Notes: generated by a model from the letters alone, not told the origin. 64,000 nucleotides of DNA from SKKY01 sp965228015 (GCA_965228015.1 OZ245787.1:1834515-1898514); one strand, 5' to 3'; shown: positions 17,819 through 28,501, counted from the stretch's first letter. Program-made: numbers and translations.

Positions 17819-18124
17819 TTACCTGTGTTTATTTTTTTCTCTTTTACGGGCAGCTTTTTTTTCTGTTGCTTTTTCATAATATTTTCTGATTTGTTCAAAG
17901 GGATTTAGTTTTTCCCAGTTTGTTGGTTTTGACATCATAAGATTATCGCTTCCACATTTTCTGCAGTGGTTCCAGTTGTTAATGAACATGGAAATCATGC
18001 CGCCGTTTCTTCTGACTATTGAATGCCAGCCGCAGTCTTTGCAGGTAATTTTAAAGGAACGTTCAAAGAGATCTTCCACGTTTTCAACTTTTCCTGCTGG
18101 GAAAGCCTTATCAATTAATTTCAT
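17819..18124 (-). CDS. Small zinc-ribbon protein of unknown function
   Basis: A 101-residue protein with CKDC near residue 29 and CRKC near residue 54, forming a likely treble-clef or zinc ribbon, and a lysine/arginine-rich C-terminal tail (KATEKKAARKREKNKHR). The tail suggests nucleic-acid binding. An AGG-rich site stands upstream of the ATG. I do not recognise a named family. Confidence 0.6.
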   Translation of the reverse strand: MKLIDKAFPAGKVENVEDLFERSFKITCKDCGWHSIVRRNGGMISMFINNWNHCRKCGSDNLMMSKPTNWEKLNPFEQIRKYYEKATEKKAARKREKNKHR

Positions 18125-18197
18125 ATATTATAACCTCCGGAAAACTTCTTTTATTTTCTTATATAATAACAATTTTTTTCAATATTAAAAAGGGGGG

Positions 18198-18226
18198 TTG
18201 CTTAAAAAATACAAAAAGTGTATAAT
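18198..18226 (+). promoter_or_regulatory. Sigma-A-type promoter of guaB
   Basis: TTGCTT at 18198-18203 and TATAAT at 18221-18226, spaced 17 bp. The start codon follows 32 bp downstream behind AAAGGAGA, so the leader is short and holds no riboswitch. Confidence 0.75.
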
Positions 18227-18258
18227 ATTCAATTAAATAATATCGAAAGGAGATAGTT

Positions 18259-19770
18259 ATGCCTCATTATTACAGTGAACCATCAAGAACCTTTAGTGAA
18301 TTTTTATTAATCCCAAATTTAACGACAAAAGAATGTATACCCGGAAATATTTCATTAAAAACACCTTTAACAAAATTTAAAAGAGGTGAAGAGCCAGATA
18401 TTCAATTAAATGTACCTGTTGTATCTGCAATTATGCAGTCGGTTTCTGGAGCAGAGATGGGAATTTCTTTAGCAAGATCAGGAGGGATTGCATTTATTTT
18501 TGGTTCTCAGACAATTGAGGAGCAAGCAGAAATGGTTAGGAAAGTAAAAGGCTACAAAGCAGGATTTGTTGTAAGTTCATTAAACTTAAAACCTGACCAG
18601 ACTCTTGAAGACATTCTTGAACTTAAAAAAATTACAGGGCATTCAACTGTAGCTATAACAGAGGATGGTTCCCCTAAAGGAAAATTGCTTGGAATTGTAA
18701 CCAGCCGGGATTATCGTCTTTCAAGAACAGAACCAAGTACTGTAATAAGCGAGTTTATGACTCCTTTTGAAGAGCTGATCTACGGAAAAGAAGGAATATC
18801 ATTATCAGAAGCTAATGATATGATCTGGGATCATAAATTAAACTGTCTGCCAATTATTGACAACAATCAGAATCTTTGTTACCTGGTTTTCAGAAAGGAC
18901 TATGACAGTCATAAAGAAAATCCGGATGAGTTACTTGATGAAGATAAAAGACTTATCGTTGGTGCTGGTATAAACAGTCGTGATCATATAGAAAGAGTTC
19001 CTGCTTTAATTGAAGCTGGAGCAGATGTACTTTGCATTGATTCATCTGATGGCTATTCTGAATGGCAAAAAGATACTATTGAATATATAAAGAGTAAGTA
19101 TGGAAACAAGGCAAAAGTTGGAGCTGGCAACGTTGTTGATCGTGAAGGTTTCTTTTACCTTGCAGAAGCAGGAGCTGATTTCATAAAGGTCGGAATTGGC
19201 GGGGGGTCAATTTGTATTACCCGAGAGCAAAAAGGTATTGGCAGAGGTCAGGCAACGTCAATAATGGAAGTTGCTGAGGCAAGAAATGAATATTATGAAA
19301 AAACAGGTATTTATACTCCTATTTGTTCCGATGGTGGTATCGTTCATGATTATCATATGACCCTTGCTTTAGCAATGGGGGCAGACTTCTTAATGCTTGG
19401 CAGATATTTTGCCAGATTTGATGAAAGTCCTACCAGAAAATTAAAAGTTGGCTCCAATTATGTAAAAGAATATTGGGGAGAGGGCTCCAACAGAGCGAGA
19501 AATTGGCAGCGTTACGATGATACTGGAAAGGGTAAAATGGACTTCGAAGAAGGAGTTGATTCCTACGTTCCTTACGCAGGAAAATTAAAGGATAACCTTT
19601 ATGTATCAATGAGCAAAATTCGTTCAACTATGAGCAGCTGTGGGACTAAAACAATAAGAGAATTACAAGATACAGCAAGAATTGCTCTTGTATCCGCAAC
19701 AAGTATTGTTGAAGGTGGAGCTCATGATGTAATTTTAAAAGACAATACTCCAAATTGTTTTAATTCATAA
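18259..19770 (+). CDS. guaB: Inosine-5'-monophosphate dehydrogenase
   Basis: Oxidises IMP to XMP, the committed step to guanine nucleotides. The 503-residue protein has the (beta/alpha)8 barrel with an inserted CBS-type pair (residues about 105-220). The catalytic loop is GGGSICITREQKGIGRGQ, with the catalytic cysteine. SDGGIV and GRYFARF bind phosphate, and the flap reads ARNWQRYD with the Arg-Tyr dyad. The C-terminal SIVEGGAHDV is also present. The loop and flap closely resemble the Tritrichomonas foetus type rather than the usual bacterial GVGVPQ type. It is a monocistronic unit with its own promoter and terminator. Confidence 0.95.
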   Translation: MPHYYSEPSRTFSEFLLIPNLTTKECIPGNISLKTPLTKFKRGEEPDIQLNVPVVSAIMQSVSGAEMGISLARSGGIAFIFGSQTIEEQAEMVRKVKGYKAGFVVSSLNLKPDQTLEDILELKKITGHSTVAITEDGSPKGKLLGIVTSRDYRLSRTEPSTVISEFMTPFEELIYGKEGISLSEANDMIWDHKLNCLPIIDNNQNLCYLVFRKDYDSHKENPDELLDEDKRLIVGAGINSRDHIERVPALIEAGADVLCIDSSDGYSEWQKDTIEYIKSKYGNKAKVGAGNVVDREGFFYLAEAGADFIKVGIGGGSICITREQKGIGRGQATSIMEVAEARNEYYEKTGIYTPICSDGGIVHDYHMTLALAMGADFLMLGRYFARFDESPTRKLKVGSNYVKEYWGEGSNRARNWQRYDDTGKGKMDFEEGVDSYVPYAGKLKDNLYVSMSKIRSTMSSCGTKTIRELQDTARIALVSATSIVEGGAHDVILKDNTPNCFNS

Positions 19771-19791
19771 CAAAATATCAATATATTTTTT

Positions 19792-19826
19792 AGAAGCTCT
19801 TGTATTTTCAAGAGCTTCTTTTTTTA
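19792..19826 (+). terminator. Terminator after guaB
   Basis: AGAAGCTCTTG at 19792-19802 pairs with CAAGAGCTTCT at 19809-19819, followed by a T run. Confidence 0.9.
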
Positions 19827-19856
19827 TTGGAAATGTTGTATACATTCCTTATTTAA

Positions 19857-19885
19857 TTGACTTTATAACTAAAGTTTATGATAAT
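19857..19885 (+). promoter_or_regulatory. Sigma-A-type promoter of the lysA operon
   Basis: TTGACT at 19857-19862 and GATAAT at 19880-19885 with a 17-bp spacer. It stands between the guaB terminator and lysA. Confidence 0.7.
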
Positions 19886-19919
19886 ACAAAAGAAATATCA
19901 GATAGGGGGAATATGAATT

Positions 19920-21170
19920 ATGAGTAAATATTTTACTGAAGATAAAAACTTTTTCAAAGAAATAAATCCTCAGGAATTAATAGAAAAATATGGTAGTCCA
20001 TTATATGTATATAGTGAGGAAATATTAAGAGAACGTTGCAAGGAAATGAAAAATCTTGTTAGTTATCCTAAGTTTTTATCAAATTATTCTATAAAAGCAA
20101 ATTCAAACCTGGAAATTTTAAAAATAACAAAATCAGAAGGTTTAGTTGCAGACGCAATGTCTCCTGGAGAAATATATGTTCTTGAAAAAGCGGGTTTTGA
20201 GTACAGTAAAATTTTCTATATAAGTAATAACGTATCGGAAGAAGAAATGCAGTTTGTAATAGACAGGGGCATAATGGTTAGTATCGATTCTTTATCTCAG
20301 CTGGAAATGTATGGGAAATTAAATCCCGGAAGTAAGGTTGCTATAAGATTTAATCCTGGGGTTGGTGCGGGACACAGTGAAAAAGTAATAACAGGTGGAA
20401 AGAAAACCAAGTTTGGTGTGAATATTAATCTTGTTTCAGAAGTAAAAGAAATATTAAATAAATATAATCTTACTTTAGCTGGAATAAATCAGCACATTGG
20501 ATTACTTTTTATGGAAGCAGACTCTTATATTGAAGGAGTTAAATCTGTTCTTGCTGTTGCAGAAGAATTTGAAAATATTGAGTTTGTTGATTTTGGTGGA
20601 GGCTTTGGAATCCCTTACAGAAAACAAGAAGGGGAAGCAAGACTTGATGTTAAAGAGTTTGGCAGAAAGCTTGATGTTGTAATTAATGAGTGGGTAGAAA
20701 AAACAGGGAAAAATCTATTATTTAAAATAGAGCCAGGCAGATATATTGCAGTTGAGTGTGGAATAATACTCGGAACAGTTCATTCTATAAAAAATAATTA
20801 TGACAGAAAATATGTGGGCACAGATGTTGGCTTTAATGTTCTGGCAAGACCGATGACTTATGGATCTCATCATGATATGGAAATTTACAGAAATGGTAAG
20901 ATTGTAAACGAAGGTCCTGAAGAAAATGTTCATGTAGTTGGAAACATTTGTGAAAGCGGAGACATTCTTGCAGAAGACAGATGCCTTCCGGTAATTAAAG
21001 AAAAGGATTTAATTTGTATAACAGATACAGGGGCCTATGGATATTCTATGGCATCGAATTATAATAACCGTCTTAGACCGGCAGAGGTATTAATTGCTTC
21101 CGATGGGAGTGTTAAGTTAATTAGAAAAAGAGATACTTTAGATGATTTAGTTAAAGGATTTTTAATATGA
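19920..21170 (+). CDS. lysA: Diaminopimelate decarboxylase
   Basis: PLP enzyme that makes L-lysine from meso-diaminopimelate. It is 416 residues long and complete. The PLP lysine is in YSIKANSN near residue 60. HIGLLF, GGGFGIPY, IEPGR, CESGD and the late AYGYSMASNYN follow in family order. The ATG at 19920 sits behind a GGGGGA site. The ATGA overlap with msrA indicates coupled translation. Related ornithine or D-amino-acid decarboxylases share the fold, but the CESGD and EPGR context favours LysA. Confidence 0.9.
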   Translation: MSKYFTEDKNFFKEINPQELIEKYGSPLYVYSEEILRERCKEMKNLVSYPKFLSNYSIKANSNLEILKITKSEGLVADAMSPGEIYVLEKAGFEYSKIFYISNNVSEEEMQFVIDRGIMVSIDSLSQLEMYGKLNPGSKVAIRFNPGVGAGHSEKVITGGKKTKFGVNINLVSEVKEILNKYNLTLAGINQHIGLLFMEADSYIEGVKSVLAVAEEFENIEFVDFGGGFGIPYRKQEGEARLDVKEFGRKLDVVINEWVEKTGKNLLFKIEPGRYIAVECGIILGTVHSIKNNYDRKYVGTDVGFNVLARPMTYGSHHDMEIYRNGKIVNEGPEENVHVVGNICESGDILAEDRCLPVIKEKDLICITDTGAYGYSMASNYNNRLRPAEVLIASDGSVKLIRKRDTLDDLVKGFLI

Positions 21171-21641
21171 AGAAAATAGTATTGGCTGGGGGATGTTTTT
21201 GGGGAGTAGAAAAATACTTTAAAAGAAAAGAAGGTGTTGTTTCCACTCAGGTAGGTTATGCAAATAGGAACACCCCTGAACCCACTTATGAAAAAAATTT
21301 GCTCTGGTAACACTGGCTATGCGGAAGTCTGCGAAGCAACCTATGATGAAAGTATAGTATCTCTGGAAAAAATTCTGGAATATTTTTGGAAAATTATTAA
21401 TCCTGTTTTACTAAACAGACAGGGAAATGATATTGGGACGCAATACAAGACTGGAATATACTATATAGATAAAGAGGATTTGCCGGTAATAAAAAAATCT
21501 TTTCAGGAAGAAGCAATGAAATACAAGGAACCAATTGTAACAGAAGTGAAGCCTTTAGAAAATTATTACCCTGCTGAGGAGTACCACCAGGATTATCTTA
21601 CAAAAAATCCTGGTGGGTATTGTCATGTTGCTGATAATTGA
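21167..21641 (+). pseudogene. msrA: Peptide methionine sulfoxide reductase A, one frameshift
   Basis: Repairs oxidised methionine. The GGCFWGVE motif with the catalytic cysteine is at residues 8-15. The frame breaks at the A7 run near 21290 (TYEK should continue KICSGNTGYAEVC) and then runs to the end, including NPGGYCHV with a late cysteine. Expected length is about 158 residues. The start overlaps the lysA stop and the end overlaps pabA by 17 bp. Confidence 0.88.
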
Positions 21642-22198
21642 TAATTATGATTCCTTTACTTATAATCTGGTTCAATATTTTCAGGTTTTAAAAGAAGATA
21701 TTCTTGTATTAAGAAATGATCAGGTAGATATTGGAGAAATTGAAAAATTAAACCCCAGTGGGATAGTTATTTCCCCGGGGCCGGGACGACCAGAAAATGC
21801 CGGTATTTCTGCTGAAATTGTTAATAAGTTTAAGGGTAAAATACCCCTTTTGGGAATATGCCTGGGTCACCAGGTTATTGGAATGACTTTTGGTGGAAAA
21901 ATAGTTGAAGCAAAAGAACCTGTTCATGGAAAGATTCATGATATTGTCCATAACGGGGAGGGGTTTTTCACGGGATAAAAAATCCTCTTAAAGTCACCCG
22001 TTATCATTCTTTAGTTGTTAGTGAAGAATCTTTTCCGGAAGAATTAGAGATAACTGCAAAAACAATTGATGGTGAAATAATGGGAATAAAGAGCAGGGAA
22101 TATATGCTGGAAGGTATTCAGTTCCATCCGGAAGCAATATTAACTGAAATGGGAATGGAAATTCTAAATAATTTTCTTATTGAAATAGAAAGAAAATG
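21625..22198 (+). pseudogene. pabA: pABA/anthranilate synthase glutamine amidotransferase subunit, frameshifted
   Basis: Class I glutamine amidotransferase that supplies ammonia to PabB. Visible are IIDNYDSFTYNL at the start, VISPGPGRP, the catalytic cysteine in GICLGHQ near residue 78 and, in the second frame, RYHSLVV and FHPEA with the catalytic His and Glu. The break is at the G4T5 stretch near 21960-21966; one more G joins GEG to VFHGIKNPL. Neighbouring pabB and pabC point to the folate branch rather than tryptophan. Confidence 0.85.
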
Positions 22199-23586
22199 AA
22201 TATGGAGTATAGAAAATTAAAACAAGAAACAGATTTTACGTTACTTTTAAATAAAATATCTAAAGAAAACTATCCTTTTGTTTTGGATGGCTGTTCTGGC
22301 TATGAGAACAAACTTGGAAAATTTTCTTTTGCTGGTTTTAATCCTGTTGGGATTTTTAAGGCAAAGAATAATAAAGTTGAAATAATGGAAAATGGGTCTT
22401 GGAAAGAATATTCTCAAGAAAATATTATAGAAGCTTTTAATTCTTTTTTTAATAAGTACAAAAAAGATTATGTTGGTAAGTATCCCTTTAATGGTGGAGG
22501 GGTAGGATTTTTTCTTATGATTTATGTCATATGATTGAAAAACTCCCCAGAACTGCAAAGGGTGATATGAAAATACCGGACATATTTTTTGTATTTATGA
22601 TGGAATTTTTATTTTTGATCATAATAACAAAGAAATTATTATTTCTGCTATGGGTTTGGAAAGAAATAAAGATTATATTTTTGATCATCTGGAAAATTTT
22701 GCTTTGGGTAAAGACGAACATATATTTAAAAAAGCTGAATATAGTGCGTTTTTGGATAATAAAATATTTCTTTCAAATTTCCGGAAAAATGAATACCTTG
22801 AATCGATAAAAAAATAAAATCATATATAAAAATGGGAGAAGTTTATCAAGTCAATCTAACTCAAAGGTTTTCTGCAAAAACAGAGGAAGATCCCTGGGTT
22901 CTGTATGAAAGACAAAGAAAAATAAATCCAGCTCCCTTCGCTGCTTATCTGGATTATGGTGATTTTCAAATTTTATCAACTTCTCCGGAAAGGTTTGTAA
23001 AAATTGAAGGTAAAATAATTGAAACCAGACCTATTAAAGAAACTATTGCCAGGGGAAAAATAAAGAGGAAGATAAGATAAATAAAGAAATATTATTAAAT
23101 AGTGAAAAAGACAAATCGGAATTACTTATGATTGTAGATCTTGAAAGAAATGACCTTGGAAAGATCTCTAAGCCAGGAACGGCTAAAGTAGAAGAAATAT
23201 TTGCTCTTGAAGAATATCCTTCTGTATATCACCTGATAAGTACAATTACTGGTGAGTTAAGAGTAGATGTTGAGCTAAAGGATGTAATAAATGCAGTTTT
23301 CCCAGGGGTCTATTACAGGGACCCCAAAAATCAGAGCTATGGAAATAATTGACGAATTAGAACCTACGCAAAGGAATGTTTATACCGGCTCCCTGGGATA
23401 CATTGATTTTAATAGGAACCTTGATTTAAATATAATTATAAGAACGATTTTGCTTAAATCCGGAACAGCTTATTTCCAGGCTGGAGGAGCGCTATTGCCT
23501 GGGATTCAGAGGAAGAAGCAGAATACGAGGAAACTCTTGTAAAAAGCAATGCTTTAAAAAGGGCCTTGGAAGGAAAATTAAGATGA
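22196..23586 (+). pseudogene. pabB: Aminodeoxychorismate synthase component I, about six frameshifts
   Basis: Chorismate-utilising enzyme fragmenting across all three frames. In order: N-terminal LGKFSFAGFNPVG, a break at T6 near 22511, SYDLCHMIEKLPR, a break at T6 near 22588, YDGIFIFDHNN, a break at A7 near 22810, GEVYQVNLTQRF and STSPERFV and ETRPIK, a break at A5 near 23058, IVDLERNDLG, a break at G4 near 23308, SITGTPKIRAMEIIDELEP, and a break near 23496 before EEEAEYEETL. The many lesions make a single sequencing error an unlikely explanation. Confidence 0.85.
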
Positions 23587-24353
23587 AGATAATTTATGAT
23601 TATAACGAAATCAATTTTGATTTTTTCTCAACAGATTTACTTAATTATGGTGTAGGTTTGTTTGAAACCATTAAGGTAATTAATGGGAAAGCAATTTTTC
23701 TTGAAGAAAATTTTTTAAGAATGCAAAAAAGTATAGCAGATCTGGGCTTTGGTGTATCCTTGAATTTTGAAAAAATATCAGAATCAGCAAGATTTGTTAT
23801 AGAAAGAGATTTAATCTCTTTGGGCTCTTTGAAGATTAATTTTTTTAAAATTGAAGAGGGATCCTTTTTTTAATAAGATGCTTTGAAAAGAAATATGATA
23901 AAAAATTATATTCAGATGGAGTCGAACTTAAAATATCTTCCCTGTGGAAAAACGAACATTCTCAAATTTGTTATCATAAAACAAATAATTATATGGAAAA
24001 TATTATGGAAAAAAGAGAAGCAGAAAAAGAAGGATTTTTTGATTCTTTATTTTTTAATACTTCAGGATTTCTTGCTGAAACAACTGTCGCTAATATTTTT
24101 TTATTAAAGATGGAAGGTTTTATACTCCCTATGAAAAGGCTGGAATACTTCCTGGGATTATAAGAGGAAAAGTTATAGAAATTATAAAAAAGATAATTTT
24201 ATAGAAGAAGGATTTTTTACTAGGAAAATTATTAAAGAAAGTCAGGGGGCTTTTATAACAAACTCTTTAATGGGAATAATGCCTGTAAAAAAATAGGAGA
24301 AAGAGAGTTTGATTCTGGAAATAAAGAGACCTTTTTTTGATGAAGGAGTATGA
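23583..24353 (+). pseudogene. pabC: Aminodeoxychorismate lyase, about five frameshifts
   Basis: PLP fold-type IV enzyme that releases p-aminobenzoate. The start reads LNYGVGLFETIKVINGKA, as in the family. Breaks follow near 23870 (T7), 24096 (T7), 24190 (A6), 24290 (A7) and 24336 (T7). Between them KLYSDGVELKISSLWKNEHS, TSGFLAETTVANIFF, GILPGIIRGKVIE and GAFITNSLMGIMPV can be read. It overlaps pabB by 4 bp. With pabA and pabB broken as well, the pABA branch of folate synthesis is lost here. Confidence 0.8.
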
Positions 24354-24355
24354 AG

Positions 24356-24610
24356 ATGTTTTACACTTATATGCTGGAATGTAATGATGGAACATATTAT
24401 ACTGGCTGGACTAATAATCTTGAAAAAAGAGCAGAGACCCACAATAAGGGCTTAGGTGCCAAATACACAAAAAGCCGGCTTTCAGTGAAAATAATATATT
24501 TTGAACTCTTTGATAAGAAAGAGGATGCAATGAAAAGAGAGTGGAAAATTAAGAAACTTAATAGAAAAAGTAAAGAAAAACTGATTATGATGTTTAATAA
24601 ATATAAATAG
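24356..24610 (+). CDS. GIY-YIG nuclease-domain protein (UPF0213/YhbQ type)
   Basis: Single-domain GIY-YIG protein of about 84 residues. The YTYMLECNDGTYYTGWTNN segment gives the two tyrosine motifs, RAETHNKGLGAKYT follows, and the late KREWKIKKLNR segment carries the expected glutamate. The ATG at 24356 is 7 bp from AAGGAG; an ATG at 24350 is too close. It is the last gene after pabC. Its role, probably in DNA repair or processing, is not established. It appears intact. Confidence 0.85.
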   Translation: MFYTYMLECNDGTYYTGWTNNLEKRAETHNKGLGAKYTKSRLSVKIIYFELFDKKEDAMKREWKIKKLNRKSKEKLIMMFNKYK

Positions 24611-25482
24611 TGGTTATTATTTTTAATTTAGTTAGTGTAAAATAATTATGGGTAAAAAAACAAAAAATATTAGAGCAACTCCTTATGTTACAATTAAATC
24701 GCTAAACCAAATCGCAAAAAAGGAGAAACTCTAATGAATAATATTATACATGAAATTGCAACTAAAATCAGTAAAGAAATAGCAGAAAATATGGAAACAA
24801 CTTTAATTGAGGGAAATAATATATCTGAATTCATTTTAAAAACCAAAAAAATGCTGGATGAAGTTGGGGTTGCAATTACAGAAAAAGTACTTGAAACTGT
24901 AGATATTTTAGTTAAAAAAGATTGTGCAAGAAAAAGAGACTGGAAAATAAAGGAAACAAAGTCGAAGAAAAGTTTGGCGACGATATTTGGTGAAGTAACC
25001 TATAAAAGAACGTATTATGTTTATAAAATTACCGGTGAATATAAATACTTATCTGATGAAGCTGTTGGTATTGAAGCAAATGACAGAATGGATATATTGC
25101 TAGAATCAATGTTAATAGAAGAAGCAATAGAGATACCATACAGAAAAAGTAGCGAAAAAATATCGAAGAATGTGTATCTTACTGGTCAAACAGTAATGAA
25201 TTCTATTAGAAAGCTTAAAGATATTTCTAATCATGCAGCACCAGTGAAAAAACTGATTCTCAAGCTAAGGTTTTGTACATCGAAGCTGATGAAGATCATG
25301 TTTCACTTCAAAGAGGAACATGTGCCGAACCTAGATTAATTTATGTTCACGAAGGTAAGTGAAAGGTAAGTAAAGATAAATATGAATTAATAAATCCCAG
25401 ATACTTTAGTGGTCTCTACCAAGATAGTGCTGATTTATGGCTTTGTAATGGTCAAGCATCTTTGTAACACTAAGTACGGAAA

Positions 25483-26341
25483 ATCAGTTTATATTTCGTG
25501 CTTCAAATGGAGTCAGCCCTCCATTGTATGAATGAGGTCGAATGTGATTGTATCACACATAAACATATTTATTGATAGCTTCATCTAATTGTAGGTCGGT
25601 TTCAAATTTTTGGTGGTAAATAAGCTCTGACTTAAGTGATTTATAAAATCTCTCCATTGGAGCGTTATTATATGGGCAACCTGTTTTACTCATGCTTTGC
25701 CTTATTCCTTGGCTTTTGCAGTACTCTACGAAAGCCCATGAGGTGAACTGTACCCCCTGATCTGAATGTAAGACTAACCCTTCATCTGGACTCTCTCTTT
25801 CGAGAGCTTTAGACAAGGCTTCTATTGCCAGATCTGAGTTGATTCATTTTGAGTTAACCGTTGCTATTGCTTCCCTTTTTGCTAAATCTATAATAGTACA
25901 ATTATAACGCATTTTACCGTTTGTTAATCTTATATAGGTGAAATCAGTACACCATACTTTATTTCTTTCTGTGACAGAGAAATTTTGATTAAGAATATTG
26001 GGAAATACTTTGTTCTTTTTACCTTTTACATATTTGGGCCTTTTTCTTACAGTGATTGCATGCAGGTTTAATTCCTTGTTCATATACTTATGTGTTGTTG
26101 TCTTACTAATAAATATATTTTGCCTTGCAAGAAAAGTGACCATCCACCTATGGCCAATAATGCGTCCATTATTGTAATAAATACTTTTTATGTTTTCTTG
26201 AACTTTAGCCTTTCCTTCACGATACGTGGATTTTCTGTTCTTTAAGTAATTGTAGTACATATTCGGAGAGAGGTTGAACTTGCGGCATAACCAGCGCAAT
26301 CCAAACTCAAGTTTATAGGCATCAATGAACCAATATACCAC
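25483..26341 (-). pseudogene. IS3 transposase OrfB with internal TGA (copy 3)
   Basis: Same DDE protein as in the other copies, with the shared TGA at 25844-25846. In this copy the C-terminal part meets a second TGA after NKYVYV at 25553-25555 (TGG to TGA compared with copy 2), shortening the tail before HIRPHSYN. Confidence 0.75.
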
Positions 26342-26377
26342 TAATCGATTTCCTTTGCGAAGAATGCCGCTGCTTTT

Positions 26378-26623
26378 TTAGGAAGTCATTTTCCTTTTAA
26401 AGTTCCATAAGCTTCTTGTTAAGCGCTCTATATTCCTCTGGTGATATTGCATTTTCTTTATTTTGTGGTTTTGTGTAATGACATTCTTCGCTGTATTTTT
26501 TATCCATCCGGACATTGTTGATTTTGATACACCGTAGGTTGCAAAAAGATCACCAAGGCTTTTACCTTTTAGATATTCACGTACAACCTCCTTCTTGAAT
26601 TCTAAATCGTAACGTTTGCTCAT
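26378..26623 (-). pseudogene. IS3 transposase OrfA, frameshifted (copy 3)
   Basis: Has the same A6 shift after GWIKK, and the same TAA, as copy 2. The start follows AGGAGG. Confidence 0.75.
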
Positions 26624-27514
26624 TTTGTAATCCTCCTAGTTCGAGTTTATTGTATATTATCCGTACTAGGTGTTACAACAAGACTATACCATTACACTTG
26701 AAGTAGCTGATTATATTGATAGCAACTATGAAGAAGAAACTATTGAAAAGATATATTTATCAGGAGATGGAGCCAACTGGATAAAACAAGGCAAAGAATG
26801 GATTAAAGATAGTATCTATGTTTTAGATAGATACTATTTGTCGAAATATATAAAGAAGGCAACTGCTCATATGAAAGGCACACACCAAATGATGTGGTAT
26901 TACATAAATACGAAAAGGAAAGATTTCGTAAAAGATTTATTCAAAGCAATAATTGAAGAAACAGAATCAGAAACAAAAAATAGAAGCAATAAAAGATGCT
27001 AGAAGTTATGTGTTAAATAATTGGGAAGGTATAATGAATCAATATGACCCGGATTATATAGGCTGTAGCACAGAAGGCCATATTAGTCATATATTATCTG
27101 CAAGATTAAGTTCAAGGCCTCTAAGCTGGTGCAGAGAAGGTGTTGATCAAATGTCACGTCTGAGGGCTTTTAAGGCTAATTCAGGTAATGTATATGATTT
27201 AGTAAAAGAAAGAAGCAAGAAAAACAGAAACAAGAATCATAAAATTAGAAAGCCGTGTTATAAAAAAAGCTACGAACCTAATATCAGATGAGAAATTCGG
27301 CAATGTGCCAGTAGTTTTAACTGGTAAGAGAACTTGGAAAAGAGAATTATTTAAAAGGATAGCGAGTGCGATTTAGCACGTAATACATACAAGGGGTTTT
27401 TTTATTCTTTTAAAACCCATAATTAATTGACACGATCATTAAGTGCCATGGTTTGGCTTATGGACACTTTTATTTTATGATAAAATTGAATTGGTAAAAA
27501 AGAAGGGAGTGAAA

Positions 27515-28497
27515 ATGATTAATATTTATTTTAAGTCATTAAAGGTTGCTTTAGGAAGTACTGTTGCAATATTAATTACTTATTCACTCAACCTGAATTA
27601 TTTTACTTCTGCAGGTATAATTACATTACTAACGCTTCAAAATACAACTAAAGAAACCATGATTGCTGCAGTTAGAAAAATTTTTGCATTTGTTGTTTCT
27701 GTTCTTATTTCATATATTGTATTTGAAACTTTTTCTTATAGTTTAATTTCTTATGGAATATTTTTGCTAATATTTATAATAAGTTGTAATTATATAAAAA
27801 TGTATGAAGCGATTCTAATTAATGCAGTATTGGCAACACATTTTTTACTGGAAAAAGATATGTCTCTGCTAATAATAAGCAATGAAGCTCTTTTAATGTT
27901 TATAGGAGCTGGAACAGGAATAATCTTAAATTTTACATTCCTAGTAATATAAAATTTATAAGAACTGAACAAGAAATTATAGAAAGAGATTTTAAGAATA
28001 TTTTAATATATTTTGCAAATAATATAATTGATCAAAATAAATCTGATTTTGCATATACTTGTTTTGATTCTTTAAATAAACATATTGAAAGCGGTATAAA
28101 ACAGGCGAAGGAAAATATGAACAATACTTTTTTCAGTGAAAATAAATATTTTTTGGAATATATGAAGCTTAGAAGACAGCAATATAAGGTGTTGGAAGAA
28201 ATATTATTAAAAATAAAGACACTAACATCTGTCCCATCTCAGGCCTATGAGGTTTCCGAATTTATAATATTGGTATCTGAGTCATTAACTGAATCACAGG
28301 AGGCAAAGGGATTATTACTTTCATTGGAAGACTTAATGATAAAATTCAAGGAAAGTCCTTTACCTGTATCAAGGGAAGAGTTTGAAAACAGGGCTATATT
28401 GTATATGGTGCTTATGGATTTAAAGGTTTTAATTAAAATGAAAGAAAATTTTGCTGAATCTTTGACTAAAGAACAAATAAAACTATATTGGAGATAA
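27515..28497 (+). pseudogene. Aromatic acid exporter (ArAE_1/FUSC-like) membrane protein, frameshifted
   Basis: Membrane protein of the Firmicute aromatic-acid-exporter family. The N-terminal 140 residues form about six hydrophobic segments with the typical LTLQNTTKETMIAAVRKI loop. The C-terminal cytoplasmic helical half continues in another frame from about 27945 (NIKFIRTEQEIIERDFKNI) to 28497. The break is at the T4 run near 27931; one added T restores about 325 residues. The ATG at 27515 follows AAGGGAGTG. Confidence 0.7.
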
Positions 28498-28501
28498 TAA
28501 T

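Larger units (their letters stand above)
25444..26696 (-). mobile_element. IS3-family insertion sequence, copy 3, nested in ISLre2
   Basis: A 1253-bp copy with ends TGTAATGG and CCATTACA. CTT precedes it at 25441-25443 and follows it at 26697-26699. The uninterrupted sequence in ISLre2 copy B has CTT once (GGCTTGAAG), which proves a 3-bp target duplication and a true transposition event. Confidence 0.95.
24734..27376 (+). pseudogene. ISLre2 (UPF0236) transposase, disrupted (copy A)
   Basis: Reads MNNIIHEIATKISKEIAENM and so on, as in copy B. Lesions: A6 near 25253 (A7 in copy B) shifts the frame; an in-frame TGA occurs after VHEGK at about 25360; IS3 copy 3 is inserted at 25444-26696 with a CTT duplication; and extra A bases near 26979 and 27265 (A6 and A7 where the fragment at 36321 has A5 and A6) shift the tail. 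The product cannot be a single active transposase. Confidence 0.85.
24631..27437 (+). mobile_element. ISLre2-family element, copy A, carrying a nested IS3 copy
   Basis: Ends are imperfect 23-bp inverted repeats (GTTAGTGTAAAATAATTATGGG and the complement of GATCGTGTCAATTAATTATGGG). Without the nested IS3 element it is about 1551 bp, as in copy B at 53717. The UPF0236 transposase is broken. The 9-bp duplication typical of the family is not visible at the outer edges. Confidence 0.88.

Noticed and set aside
18130..18258. Possible purine riboswitch before guaB
   Set aside because: The distance from -10 to the start codon is about 30 bp, too short for an aptamer, and no conserved core is visible.
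24734..27376. UPF0236 protein considered as a novel host gene
   Set aside because: UPF0236 is the ISLre2 transposase; terminal repeats and multiple copies confirm a mobile element.
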